Shown: positions 13,479 to 24,100 of the stretch, one piece after another
Position numbering within the stretch: the stretch's first letter is position 1
Layout: every line of letters begins with the position of its first letter
Origin: Ptiloglossa arizonensis
Lineage: Eukaryota; Arthropoda; Insecta; Hymenoptera; Colletidae
Reading direction: 5' to 3'
Assembly: GCF_051014685.1 (NCBI RefSeq)
Contig: NW_027478721.1
Location: 579,785-643,784, forward strand
DNA length: 64,000 bases
Made by a program: the position numbers and the translations under genes
Notes under the pieces: model-generated
Told to the model about the DNA's origin: nothing
The model's database searches: none
Seen by the model: the letters and a program-made list of their open reading frames with translations, nothing else

Positions 13479-16400
13479 AAAAATACGCATATCGTTATAA
13501 TCGGTCGAGTTTCTACTTTCAGAAGCAGCAGGAATTTTTGAGTTTGGTCAATCCGTTCGCGAGATATGGGAGTTTGAAGCCAAGAAATGGTTGAGAAGAC
13601 AAAAAATTTTTCGCAATTCTGCTGCTCCAAACGCTTAACCAGAATGGCCTATGGAAAAAATACACATACCGCAGTAATCGGGCGAGTTTCTACTTTCAGA
13701 TGCAACAGGAATTTTTGGGTTAGGTCAATCCGTTCGCGAGATATGGGAGTTTGAAGCCAAGAAATGGTTGAGAAGGCAAAAAATTTTTCGCAATTCTGCT
13801 GCTCCAAACGCTTAACCAGAATGGCCTAGGGAAAAAATACACATACCTTTGTAATCGGGCGAGTTTCTACTTTCAGATGCAATAGGAATTTTTGGGTTGG
13901 GTCAATCCGTTCGCGAGATATGGGAGTTTGAAGCCAAGAAATGGTTGAGAAGGCAAAACATTTTTCGCAATTCTGCTGCTCCAAACGCTTAACCAGAATG
14001 GCCTAGGGAAAAAATACGCATATCGTTATAATCGGGCGAGTTTCTACTTTCAGACGCAGCAGGAATTTTTGGGTTTGGTCAATCCGTTCGCGAGATATGG
14101 GACTTTGAAGCTAAGAAATGGTTGAGAAGACAACAAATTTTTCGCAATTCTGCTGCTCCAAACGCTTAACCAGAATGGCCTAGGGAAAAAATACACATAC
14201 CGTTGTAATCGGGCGAGTTTCTACTTTCAGATGCAATAGGAATTTTTGGGTTAGGTCAAGCCGTTCGCGAGATATGGGAGTTTGAAGCCAAGAAATGGTA
14301 GAGAAGGCAAAAAATTTTTCGCAATTCTGCTGCGCCAAACGCTTAACCAGAATGGCCTAGGGAAAAAATACACATACCGTTGTAATCGGGCGAGTTTCTA
14401 CTTTCAGATGCAATAGGAAATTTTGGGTTACGTCAATCCGTTCGCGAGATATGGGAGTTTGAAGCTAAGAAATGGTTGTGAAGACAACAAATTTTTCGCA
14501 CTTCTGCTGCTCCAAACGCTTAACCAGAATGGCCTAGGAAAAAAATACACAAACCGTTGTAATCGGGCGAGTTTCTACTTTCAGGTGCAATAGGAATTTT
14601 TGGGTTAGGTCAATCTGTTCGCGAGATATGGGCGTTTGAAGCCAAGAAATGGTTGAAAAGGCAAAAAATTTTTCGCAATTCTGCTGCTCCAAACGCTTAA
14701 CCAGAATGGCCTAGGGAAAAAATACACATACCGTTGTAATCGGGCAAGTTTCTACTTTCAGATGCAATAGGAATTTTTGGGTTAGGTCAATCCGTTCGCG
14801 AGATATGGGAGTTTGAAGCCAAGAAATGGTAGAGAATGCAAAAAATTTTTCACAATTCTGCTGCTCCAAACGCTTAACCAGGATGGCCTAGGGAAAAAAT
14901 ACACACACCGTTGTAATCGGGCGAGTTTCTACTTTCAGATGCAATAGGAATTTTTGGGTTAGGTCAATCCGTTCGCGAGATATGGGAGTTTGACGACAAG
15001 AAATGGTTGAGAAGGCAAAAAATTTTTCGCAATTCTGCTGCTCCGAACGCTTAACCAGAATGGCCTAGGGAAAAAATACACATACCGTTGTAATCGGGCG
15101 AGTTTCTACTTTCAGATGCAACAGGAATTTTTGGGTTACGTCAATCCGTTCGCGAGATATGGGAGTTTGAAGCTAAGAAATGGTTGAGAAGGCAAAAAAT
15201 TTTTCGCAATTCTGCTGCTCCAAACGCTTAACCAGAATGGCCTAGGGAAAAAATACACATACCGTTGTAATCGGGCGAGTTTCTACTTTCAGATGCAATA
15301 GGAATTTTTGGGATAGGTCAATCCGTTCGCGAGATATGAGACTTTGAAGTCAAGAAATGGTTGAGAAGGCAAAAAATTTTTCGCAATTCTGCTGCTCCAA
15401 ACGCTTAACCAGAATGGCCTAGGGAAAAAATACACATACCGTTGTAATCGGGCGAGTTTCTACTTTCAGATGCAATAGGAAATTTTGTGTTACGTCAATC
15501 CGTTCGCGAGATATGGGAGTTTGAAGCTAAGAAATGGTTGAGAAGACAACAAATTTTTCGCACTTCTGCTGCTGCAAACGCTTAACCAGAATGGCCTAGG
15601 AAAAAAATACACATACCGTTGTAATCCGGCGAGTTTCTACTTTCAGGTGCAATAGGAATTTTTGGGTTAGGTCAATCCGTTTGCGTGATATGGGAGTTTG
15701 AATCCAAGAAATGGTAGAGAAGGCAAAAAATTTTTCACAATTCTGCTGTTCCAAACGCTTAACCAGAATGGCCTAGGGAAAAAATACACATACCGTTGTA
15801 ATCGGGCGAGTTTCTACTTTCAGATGCAATAGGAATTTTTGGGATAGGTCAATCCGTTCGCGAGATATGAGACTTTGAAGCCAGGAAATGGTTGAGAAGG
15901 CAAAAAATATTTCACAATTCTGCTGCTCCAAACGCTTAACCAGAATGGCCTAGGGAAAAAATACACACACCCTTGTAATCGGGCGAGTTTCTACTTTCAG
16001 ATGCAATAGGAATTTTTGGGTTAGGTCAATCCGTTCGCGAGATATGGGAGTTTGAAGCCAAGAAATGGTAGAGAAGGCAAAAAATGTTTCACAATTCTGC
16101 TGCTCCAAACGCTTAACCAGAATGGCCTAGGGAAAAAATACACACACCGTTGTAATCGGGCGAGTTTCTACTTTCAGATGCAATAGGAATTTTTGGGTTA
16201 GGTTAATCCGTTCGCGAGATATGGGAGTTTGACGACAAGAAATGGTTGAGAAGGCAAAAAATTTTTCGCAATTCTGCTGCTCCGAACGCTTAACCAGAAT
16301 GGCCTAGGGAAAAAATATACATACCGTTGTAATCGGGCGAGTTTCTACTTTCAGATGCAACAGGAATTTTTGGGTTAGGTCAATCCGTTCGCGAGATATG

Positions 16401-16663
16401 GGAGTTTGAAGCCAAAAATGGTTGAGAAGGCCAAAAATTTTTCGCAATTCTGCTGCTCCAAACGCTTAACCAGAATGGCCTAGGGAAAAAATACACATAC
16501 CGTTGTAATCGGGCGAGTTTCTACTTTCAGATGCAATAGGAATTTTTGGGTTAGGTCAAGCCGTTCGCGAGATATGGGAGTTTGAAGCCAAGAAATGGTA
16601 GAGAAGGCAAAAAATTTTTCGCAATTCTGCTGCGCCAAACGCTTAACCAGAATGGCCTAGGGA
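13479..16663. repeat. HOR block, second copy shortened to 18 monomers (3185 bp)
   Basis: Follows the previous block directly and keeps the same monomer order, but two adjacent monomers corresponding to about 10627-10980 are missing. The offset therefore changes from 3538 bp before about 14160 to 3185 bp after it (CTGCTGCGCC at 11141 to 14326, and 13441 to 16626). The 13-monomer sub-period (14326 to 16626, 2300 bp) is inherited. The single clean loss of two whole monomers fits unequal exchange. Confidence 0.8.
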
Positions 16664-17175
16664 AAAAATACACATACCGTTGTAATCGGGCGAGTTTCTA
16701 CTTTCAGATGCAATAGGAAATTTTGGGTTACGTCAATCCGTTCGCGAGATATGGGAGTTTGAAGCTAAGAAATGGTTGTGAAGACAACAAATTTTTCGCA
16801 CTTCTGCTGCTCCAAACGCTTAACCAGAATGGCCTAGGAAAAAAATACACAAACCGTTGTAATCGGGCGAGTTTCTACTTTCAGGTGCAATAGGAATTTT
16901 TGGGTTAGGTCAATCTGTTCGCGAGATATGGGAGTTTGAAGCCAAGAAATGGTAGAGAAGGCAAAAAATTTTTCACAATTCTGCTGCTCCAAACGCTTAA
17001 CCAGAATGGCCTAGGGAAAAAATACACACACCGTTGTAATCGGGCGAGTTTCTACTTTCAGATGCAATAGGAATTTTTGGGTTAGGTCAATCCGTTCGCG
17101 AGATATGGGAGTTTGACGACAAGAAATGGTTGAGAAGGCAAAAAATTTTTCGCAATTCTGCTGCTCCGAACGCTT
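16664..17175. repeat. Partial third copy of the same HOR
   Basis: Continues as in 14.36-14.63 kb, with the TTACGTCAATCC / GGTTGTGAAGAC monomer at 16773 and then TACACAAACCG with CAATCTGTTCG, until about 16930 where the GGGCGTTTG of the earlier copies is replaced by GGGAGTTTG. It then joins ACACACCG / GACGACAAG / CTCCGAACGC monomers like those at about 14.88-15.06 kb. Confidence 0.7.
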
Positions 17176-20100
17176 AACCAGAATGGCCTAGGGAAAAAAT
17201 ACACATACCGTTGTAATCGGGCGAGTTTCTACTTTCAGATGCAATAGGAATTTTTGGGATAGGTACAATCCGTTCGCGAGATATGAGACATTGAAGCCAA
17301 GAAATGGTTGAGAAGGCAAAAAATTTTTCACAATTCTGCTGCTCCAAACGCTTAACCAGAATGGCCTAGGGAAAAAATACACATACCGTTGTAATCGGGC
17401 GAGTTTCTACTTTCAGGTGCAATAGGAATTTTTGGGTTAGGTCAATCCGTTCGCGAGATATGGGAGTTTGAAGCCAAGAAATGCTTGAGAAGGCAAAAAA
17501 TTTTTCGCAATTCTGTTGCTCCAAACGCTTAACCAGAATGCCTAGGGAAAAAATACACATACCGTTGCAATCGGGCGAGTTTCTACTTTCAGATGCAATA
17601 GGAATTTTTGGGATAGGTCAATCCGTTCGCGAGATATGAGACTTTGAAGCCAAGAAATGGTTCAGAAGGCAAAAAATTTTTCGCAATTCTGCTGCTCCAA
17701 ACGTTTAACCAGAATGGCCTAGGGAAAAAATACACATACCGTTGTAATCGGGCGAGTTTCTACTTTCAGATGCAATAGGAAATTTTGGGTTACGTCAATC
17801 CGTTCGCGAGATATGGGAGTTTGAACCTAAGAAATGGTTGAGAAGACAACAAATTTTTCGCACTTCTGCTGCTCCAAACGCTTAACCAGAATGGCCTAGG
17901 GAAAAAATACACATACCGTTGTAATCGGGCGAGTTTCTACTTTCAGATGCAACAGGAATTTTTGGGTTATGTCAATCCGTTCGCGAGATATGGGAGTTTG
18001 AACCTAAGAAATGGTTGAGGAGGCAAAAAATTTTTCGCAATTCTGCTGCTCCAAACGCTTAACCAGAATGGCCTAGGGAAAAAATACACATACCGTTGTA
18101 ATCGGGCGAGTTTCTACTTTCAGATGCAATAGGAATTTTTGGGATAGGTCAATCCGTTCGCGAGATATGAGACTTTGAAGCCAAGAAATGGTTGAGAAGG
18201 CAAAAAATTTTTCGCAATTCTGCTGCTCCAAACGCTTAACCAGAATGGCCTAGGGAAAAAATACACATACCGTTGTAATCGGGCGAGTTTCTACTTTCAG
18301 ATGCAATAGGAAATTTTGGGTTACGTCAATCCGTTCGCGAGATATGGGAGTTTGAAGCTAAGAAATGGTTGAGAAGACAACAAATTTTTCGCACTTCTGC
18401 TGCTCCAAACGCTTAACCAGAATGGCCTAGGAAAAAAATACACATACCGCTGTAATCCGGCGAGTTTCTACTTTCAGGTGCAATAGGAATTTTTGGGTTA
18501 GGTCAATCCGTTCGCGAGATATGGGAGTTTGAAGCCAAGAAATGGTAGAGAAGGCAAAAAATTTTTCACAATTCTGCTGCTCCAAACGCTTAACCAGAAT
18601 GGCCTAGGGAAAAAATACACATACCGTTGTAATCGGGCGAGTTTCTACTTTCAGATGCAACAGGAATTTTTGGGTTATGTCAATCCGTTCGCGAGATATG
18701 GGAGTTTGAACCTAAGAAATGGTTGAGAAGACAACAAATTTTTCGCACTTCTGCTGCTCCAAACGCTTAACCAGAATGGCCTAGGGAAAAAATACACATA
18801 CCGTTGTAATCGGGCGAGTTTCTACTTTCAGATGCAATAGGAAATTTTGGGTTACGTCAATCCGTTCGCGAGATATGGGAGTTTGAAGCTAAGAAATGGT
18901 TGAGAAGACAACAAATTTTTCGCACTTCTGCTGCTGCAAACGCTTAACCAGAATGGCCTAGGAAAAAAATACACATACCGCTGTAATCCGGCGAGTTTCT
19001 ACTTTCAGGTGCAACAGGAATTTTTGGGTTAGGTCAATCCGTTCGCGAGATATGGGAGTTTGAAGCCAAGAAATGGTAGAGAAGGCAAAAAATTTTTCAC
19101 AATTCTGCTGCTCCAAACGCTTAACCAGAATGGCCTAGGGAAAAAATACACATACCGTTGTAATCGGGCGAGTTTCTACTTTCAGATGCAATAGGAATTT
19201 TTGGGATAGGTACAATCCGTTCGCGAGGTATGAGACTTTGAAGCCAAGAAATGGTTGAGAAGGCAAAAAATTTTTCACATTTCTGCTGCTCCAAACGCTT
19301 AACCAGAATGGCCTAGGGAAAAAATACACATACCGTTGTAAACGGGCGAGTTTCTACTTTCAGGTGCAATAGGAATTTTTGGGTTAGGTCAATCCGTTCG
19401 CGAGATATGGGAGTTTGAAGGCAAGAAATGCTTGAGAAAGCAAAAAATTTTTCGCAATTCTGCTGCTCCAAACGCTTAACCAGAATGGCCTAGGGAAAAA
19501 ATACACATACCGTTGTAATCGGGCGAGTTTCTACTTTCAGATGCAATAGTAATTTTTGGGTTAGGTCAATCCGTTCGCGAAATATGGGAGTTTGAAGCCA
19601 AGAAATGCTTGTGAAAGCAAAAAATTTTTCGCAATTCTGCTGCTCCAAACGCTTAACCAGAATGGCCTAGGGAAAAAATACACATACCCTTGTAATCGGG
19701 CGAGTTTCTACTTTCAGATGCAATAGGAATTTTTGGGTTAGGTCAATCCGTTCGCGAGATATGGGAGTTTGAAGCCAAGAAATGCTTGAGAAAGCAAAAA
19801 ATTTTTCGCAATTCTGCTGCTCCAAACGCTTAACCAGAATGGCCTAGGGAAAAAATACACATACCGTTGTAATCGGGCGAGTTTCTACTTTCAGATGCAA
19901 TAGGAATTTTTGGGATAGGTCAATCCGTTCGCGAGATATGAGACTTTGAAGCCAAGAAATGGTTGAGAAGGCAAAAAATTTTTCGCAATTCTGCTGCTCC
20001 AAACGTTTAACCAGAATGGCCTAGGGAAAAAATACACATACCGTTGTAATCGGGCGAGTTTCTACTTTCAGATGCAATAGGAAATTTTGGGTTACGTCAA

Positions 20101-20559
20101 TCCGTTCGCGAGATATGGGAGTTTGAACCTAAGAAATGGTTGAGAAGACAACAAATATTTCGCACTTCTGCTGCTCCAAACGCTTAACCAGAATGGCCTA
20201 GGAAAAAAATACACATACCGTTGTAGTCGGGCGAGTTTCTACTTTCAGATGCAATAGGAATTTTTGGGTTAGGTCAATCCGTTCGCGAGATATGGGACTT
20301 TGAAGCCAAGAAATGGTTGAGAAGGCAAAAAATTTTTCGCAATTCTGCTGCTCCAAACGCTTAACCAGAATGGCCTAGGGAAAAAATACACATACCGTTC
20401 TAATCGGGCGAGTTTCTACTTTCAGGTGCAATAGGAATTTTTGGGTTAGGTCAAACCGTTCGCGAGATATGGGAGTTTGAAGCCAAGAAATGCTTGAGAA
20501 AGCAAAAAATTTTTCGCAATTCTGCTGCTCCAAACGCTTAACCAGAATGGCCTAGGGAA
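17176..20559. repeat. 11-monomer duplication region (1947 bp)
   Basis: The rare insertion GGGATAGGTACAATCC occurs at about 17257 and 19204, exactly 1947 bp (11 monomers) apart, and flanking variants match. The region also mixes GAACCTAAGAAATGG, GAAATTTTGGGTTACG, TCACAATTCTGC and AAATGCTTGAGAAAGC monomers, the last as a short run at about 19.4-19.8 kb. Copies are less uniform than in the later HORs. Confidence 0.7.
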
Positions 20560-21795
20560 AAAATACACACACCGTTGTAATCGGGCGAGTTTCTACTTTC
20601 AGATGCAATAGGAATTTTTGGGTTAGGTCAATCCGTTCCCGAGATATGGGAGTTTGAAGACAAGAAATGGTTGAGAAGGCAAAAAATTTTTCGCAATTCT
20701 GCTGCTCCGAACGCTTAACCAGAATGGCCTAGGGAAAAAATACACATACCGTTGTAATCGGGCGAGTTTCTACTTTCAGATGCAATAGGAATTTTTGGGT
20801 TAGGTCAATCCGTTCCCGAGATATGGGAGTTTGAACCTAAGAAATGGTTGAGAAGACAACAAATTTTTCGCAATTCTGCTGCTCCAAACGCTTAACCAGG
20901 ATGGCCTAGGGAAAAAATACACACACCGTTGTAATCGGGCGAGTTTCTACTTTCAGATGCAATAGGAATTTTTGGGTTAGGTCAATCCGTTCCCGAGATA
21001 TGGGAGTTTGAACCTAAGAAATGGTTGAGAAGACAAAAAATTTTTCGCCCTTCTGCTGCTCCAAACGCTTAACCAGAATGGCCTAGGGAAAAAATACACA
21101 CACCGTTGTAATCGGGCGAGTTTCTACTTTCAGATGCAATAGGAATTTTTGGGTTAGGTCAATCCGTTCCCGAGATATGGGAGTTTGAAGACAAGAAATG
21201 GTTGAGAAGGCAAAAAATTTTTCGCAATTCTGCTGCTCCAAACGCTTAACCAGAATGGCCTAGGGAAAAAATACACACACCGTTGTAATCGGGCGAGTTT
21301 CTACTTTCAGATTCAATAGGAATTTTTGGGTTAGGTCAATCCGTTCCCGAGATATGGGAGTCTGAAGACAAGAAATGGTTGAGAAGGCAAAAAATTTTTC
21401 GCAATTCTGCTGCTCCGAACGCTTAACCAGAATGGCCTAGGGAAAAAATACACATACCGTTGTAATCGGGCGAGTTTCTACTTTCAGATGCAACAGGAAT
21501 TTTTGGGTTAGGTCAATCCGTTCGCGAGATATGGGAGTTTGAAGCTAAGAAATGGTTGAGAAGGCAAAAAATTTTTCGCAATTCTGCTGCACCAAACGCT
21601 TAACCAGAATGGCCTAGGGAAAAAATACACATACCGTTGTAATCGGGCGAGTTTCTACTTTCAGATGCATTAGGAAATTTTGGGTTACGTCAATCCGTTC
21701 GCGAGATATGGGAGTTTGAAGCTAAGAAATGGTTGAGAAGACAACAAATTTTTCGCACTTCTGCTGCTCCAAACGCTTAACCAGAATGGCCTAGG

Positions 21796-22680
21796 GAAAA
21801 AATACACATACCGTTGTAATCGGGCGAGTTTCTACTTTCAGATGCAACAGGAATTTTTGGGTTAGGTCAATCCGTTCGCGAGATATGGGAGTTTGAAGCT
21901 AAGAAATGGTTGAGAAGGCAAAAAATTTTTCGCAATTCTGCTGCACCAAACGCTTAACCAGAATGGCCTAGGGAAAAAATACACATACCGTTGTAATCGG
22001 GCGAGTGTCTACTTTCAGATGCAATAGGAAATTTTGGGTTACGTCAATCCGTTCGCGGGGTATGGGAGTTTGAAGCTAAGAAATGGTTGAGAAGACAAAA
22101 AATTTTTCGCCCTTCTGCTGCTCCAAACGCTTAACCAGAATGGCCTAGGGAAAAAATACACACACCGTTGTAATCGGGCGAGTTTCTACTTTCAGATGCA
22201 ATAGGAATTTTTGGGTTAGGTCAATCCGTTCCCGAGATATGGGAGTTTGAAGACAAGAAATGGTTGAGAAGGCAAAAAATTTTTCGCAATTCTGCTGCTC
22301 CAAACGCTTAACCAGAATGGCCTAGGGAAAAAATACACACACCGTTGTAATCGGGCGAGTTTCTACTTTCAGATGCAATAGGAATTTTTGGGTTAGGTCA
22401 ATCCGTTCCCGAGATATGGGAGTCTGAAGACAAGAAATGGTTGAGAAGGCAAAAAATTTTTCGCAATTCTGCTGCTCCGAACGCTTAACCAGAATGGCCT
22501 AGGGAAAAAATACACATACCGTTGTAATCGGGCGAGTTTCTACTTTCAGATGCAACAGGAATTTTTGGGTTAGGTCAATCCGTTCGCGAGATATGGGAGT
22601 TTGAAGCTAAGAAATGGTTGAGAAGGCAAAAAATTTTTCGCAATTCTGCTGCACCAAACGCTTAACCAGAATGGCCTAGG
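21796..22680. repeat. 5-monomer HOR unit, copy 1 (885 bp)
   Basis: Exactly five 177-bp monomers. The GAGTGTCT variant lies at about 22003 here and 885 bp later in copy 2. One visible difference between copies is CGGGGTATGGG here against CGGGATATGGG in copy 2. Confidence 0.8.
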
Positions 22681-22693
22681 GAAAAAATACACA

Positions 22694-22710
22694 TACCGTT
22701 GTAATCGGGC
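22694..22710 (+). other. CENP-B-box-like motif 2, common form (example site)
   Basis: The 17-mer TACCGTTGTAATCGGGC has the same orientation and spacing as a CENP-B box. C and G of TTCG, the central A and all of CGGG match (7 of 9 essential positions); the two T positions read A and C. The non-essential TTG and second A also match the human box. It lies 65 bp upstream of motif 1 in the same monomer. Sequence similarity is the only evidence. Confidence 0.4.
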
Positions 22711-22758
22711 GAGTTTCTACTTTCAGATGCAACAGGAATTTTTGGGTTAGGTCAATCC

Positions 22759-22775
22759 GTTCGCGAGATATGGGA
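22759..22775 (+). other. CENP-B-box-like motif 1 (example site)
   Basis: The 17-mer GTTCGCGAGATATGGGA is compared with the essential CENP-B box pattern NTTCGNNNNANNCGGGN. TTCG, the central A and GGG all match; the only mismatch among the nine essential positions is T where C is expected before GGG. This is the commonest form across the array. Variants lose it in defined blocks: TTCC in the GTTCCCGAG monomers, TCCG in GTCCGCGAG, and TATGAGA in one 4.9-20 kb subfamily. In mammals CENP-B binds this box in centromeric satellite. Whether a CENP-B-like or pogo-transposase-derived protein exists in this host cannot be seen here. Confidence 0.5.
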
Positions 22776-22802
22776 GTTTGAAGCTAAGAAATGGTTGAGA
22801 AG

Positions 22803-22818
22803 GCAAAAAATTTTTCGC
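22803..22818. other. A6T5 near-palindrome (example site)
   Basis: GCAAAAAATTTTTCGC is a 16-bp dyad in which seven of eight base pairs are symmetrical; only the A/C pair at the third position breaks it. AnTn tracts of this type are known to be rigid and bent, and nucleosomes tend to avoid or position against them. Two more A/T tracts lie in the monomer at positions 2-7 and about 57-63. Variants shorten it (AAAAAATTTTCGC gives 176-bp monomers at 25281, 26342 and about 29350) or change it (ACAAATTTTTCGC, ACAACTTTTTCGC). Confidence 0.6.
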
Positions 22819-22819
22819 A

Positions 22820-22849
22820 ATTCTGCTGCACCAAACGCTTAACCAGAAT
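22820..22849. other. Small inverted repeat near the monomer end (example site)
   Basis: ATTCTG and CAGAAT are complementary 6-base arms separated by 18 bases, just after the A6T5 element and before CCTAGG. In the common CGCACTTCTGC variant the arms shrink to TTCTG/CAGAA but remain. Short dyads are found in many centromeric satellites and have been proposed to form non-B DNA. With only 5-6 bp arms, chance is a real alternative. Confidence 0.35.
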
Positions 22850-24100
22850 GGCCTAGGGAAAAAATACACATACCGTTGTAATCGGGCGAGTGTCTACTTT
22901 CAGATGCAATAGGAAATTTTGGGTTACGTCAATCCGTTCGCGGGATATGGGAGTTTGAAGCTAAGAAATGGTTGAGAAGACAAAAAATTTTTCGCCCTTC
23001 TGCTGCTCCAAACGCTTAACCAGAATGGCCTAGGGAAAAAATACACACACCGTTGTAATCGGGCGAGTTTCTACTTTCAGATGCAATAGGAATTTTTGGG
23101 TTAGGTCAATCCGTTCCCGAGATATGGGAGTTTGAAGACAAGAAATGGTTGAGAAGGCAAAAAATTTTTCGCAATTCTGCTGCTCCAAACGCTTAACCAG
23201 AATGGCCTAGGGAAAAAATACACACACCGTTGTAATCGGGCGAGTTTCTACTTTCAGATGCAATAGGAATTTTTGGGTTAGGTCAATCCGTTCCCGAGAT
23301 ATGGGAGTCTGAAGACAAGAAATGGTTGAGAAGGCAAAAAATTTTTCGCAATTCTGCTGCTCCGAACGCTTAACCAGAATGGCCTAGGGAAAAAATACAC
23401 ATACCGTTGTAATCGGGCGAGTTTCTACTTTCAGATGCAACAGGAATTTTTGGGTTAGGTCAATCCGTTCGCGAGATATGGGAGTTTGAAGCTAAGAAAT
23501 GGTTGAGAAGGCAAAAAATTTTTCGCAATTCTGCTGCACCAAACGCTTAACCAGAATGGCCTAGGGAAAAAATACACATACCGTTGTAATCGGGCGAGTT
23601 TCTACTTTCAGATGCAATAGGAAATTTTGGGTTACGTCAATCCGTTCGAGAGATATGGGAGTTTGAAGCTAAGAAATGGTTGAGAAGACAACAAATTTTT
23701 CGCACTTCTGCTGCTCCAAACGCTTAACCAGAATGGCCTAGGAAAAAAATACACATACCGTTGTAATCGGGCGAGCTTCTACTTTCAGATGCAATAGGAA
23801 TTTTTGGGTTAGGTCAATCCGTTCGCGAGATATGGGACTTTGAAGCCAAGAAATGGTTGAGAAGGCAAAAAATTTTTCGCAATTCTGCTGCTCCAAACGC
23901 TTAACCAGAATGTCCTAGGGAAAAAATACACACACCGTTGTAATCGGGCGAGTTTCTACTTTCAGATGCAATAGGAATTTTTGGATTAGGTCAATCCGTT
24001 CCCGAGATATGGGAGTTTGAAGACAAGAAATGGTTGAGAAGGCAAAAAATTTTTCGCAATTCTGCTGCTCCGAACGCTTAACCAGAATGGCCTAGGGAAA

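Larger units (their letters stand above)
22681..22857 (+). repeat. Reference monomer (177 bp)
   Basis: A clean, full-length monomer close to the consensus, used here to number positions. It begins at the G before the A6 run (position 1) and ends with CCTAGG (172-177). In order it contains an A6 tract (2-7), a CENP-B-like motif (14-30), GAGTTTCTACTTTCAG (31-45), AATTTTTGGG (57-66), a second CENP-B-like motif (79-95), an A6T5 near-palindrome (123-138) and a small inverted repeat ATTCTG/CAGAAT (140-145 and 164-169). Against the consensus it has AACAGG instead of AATAGG, GCTAAG instead of GCCAAG, and GCACC instead of GCTCC. CCTAGG (AvrII site) is present in most monomers but lost in variants reading CCTAAGG, CCTATGG, CCTACGG or CATAGG. 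Confidence 0.95.
22681..23565. repeat. 5-monomer HOR unit, copy 2 (885 bp)
   Basis: Direct tandem copy of 21796-22680 with the same monomer order. It is followed by a GAAATTTTGGGTTACG monomer, so the 5-mer series ends at about 23565. Confidence 0.8.
20560..24100. repeat. GTTCCCGAG subfamily with 6- and 5-monomer HORs
   Basis: Many monomers read GTTCCCGAG instead of GTTCGCGAG and ACACACCG instead of ACATACCG. The TTCGCCCTTC marker at 21046, 22108 and 22993 gives steps of 1062 bp (6 monomers) and 885 bp (5 monomers). The cleanest unit is a 5-mer: a GCACCAAACGC monomer, a GAGTGTCTACT monomer, two GTTCCCGAG monomers (the second with GTCTGAAG and CTCCGAACG), and a GCACCAAACGC monomer. Confidence 0.8.

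Noticed and set aside
22848..22953. Possible RNA polymerase III promoter: TGGCCTAGGGA resembles an A box, GTTCGCGAG resembles part of a B box about 88 bp downstream
   Set aside because: The B box lacks the leading G, the A after GTTCG and the final TC(C); the A box has two mismatches, and the spacing is unlike tRNA genes. No tRNA or SINE structure is visible.
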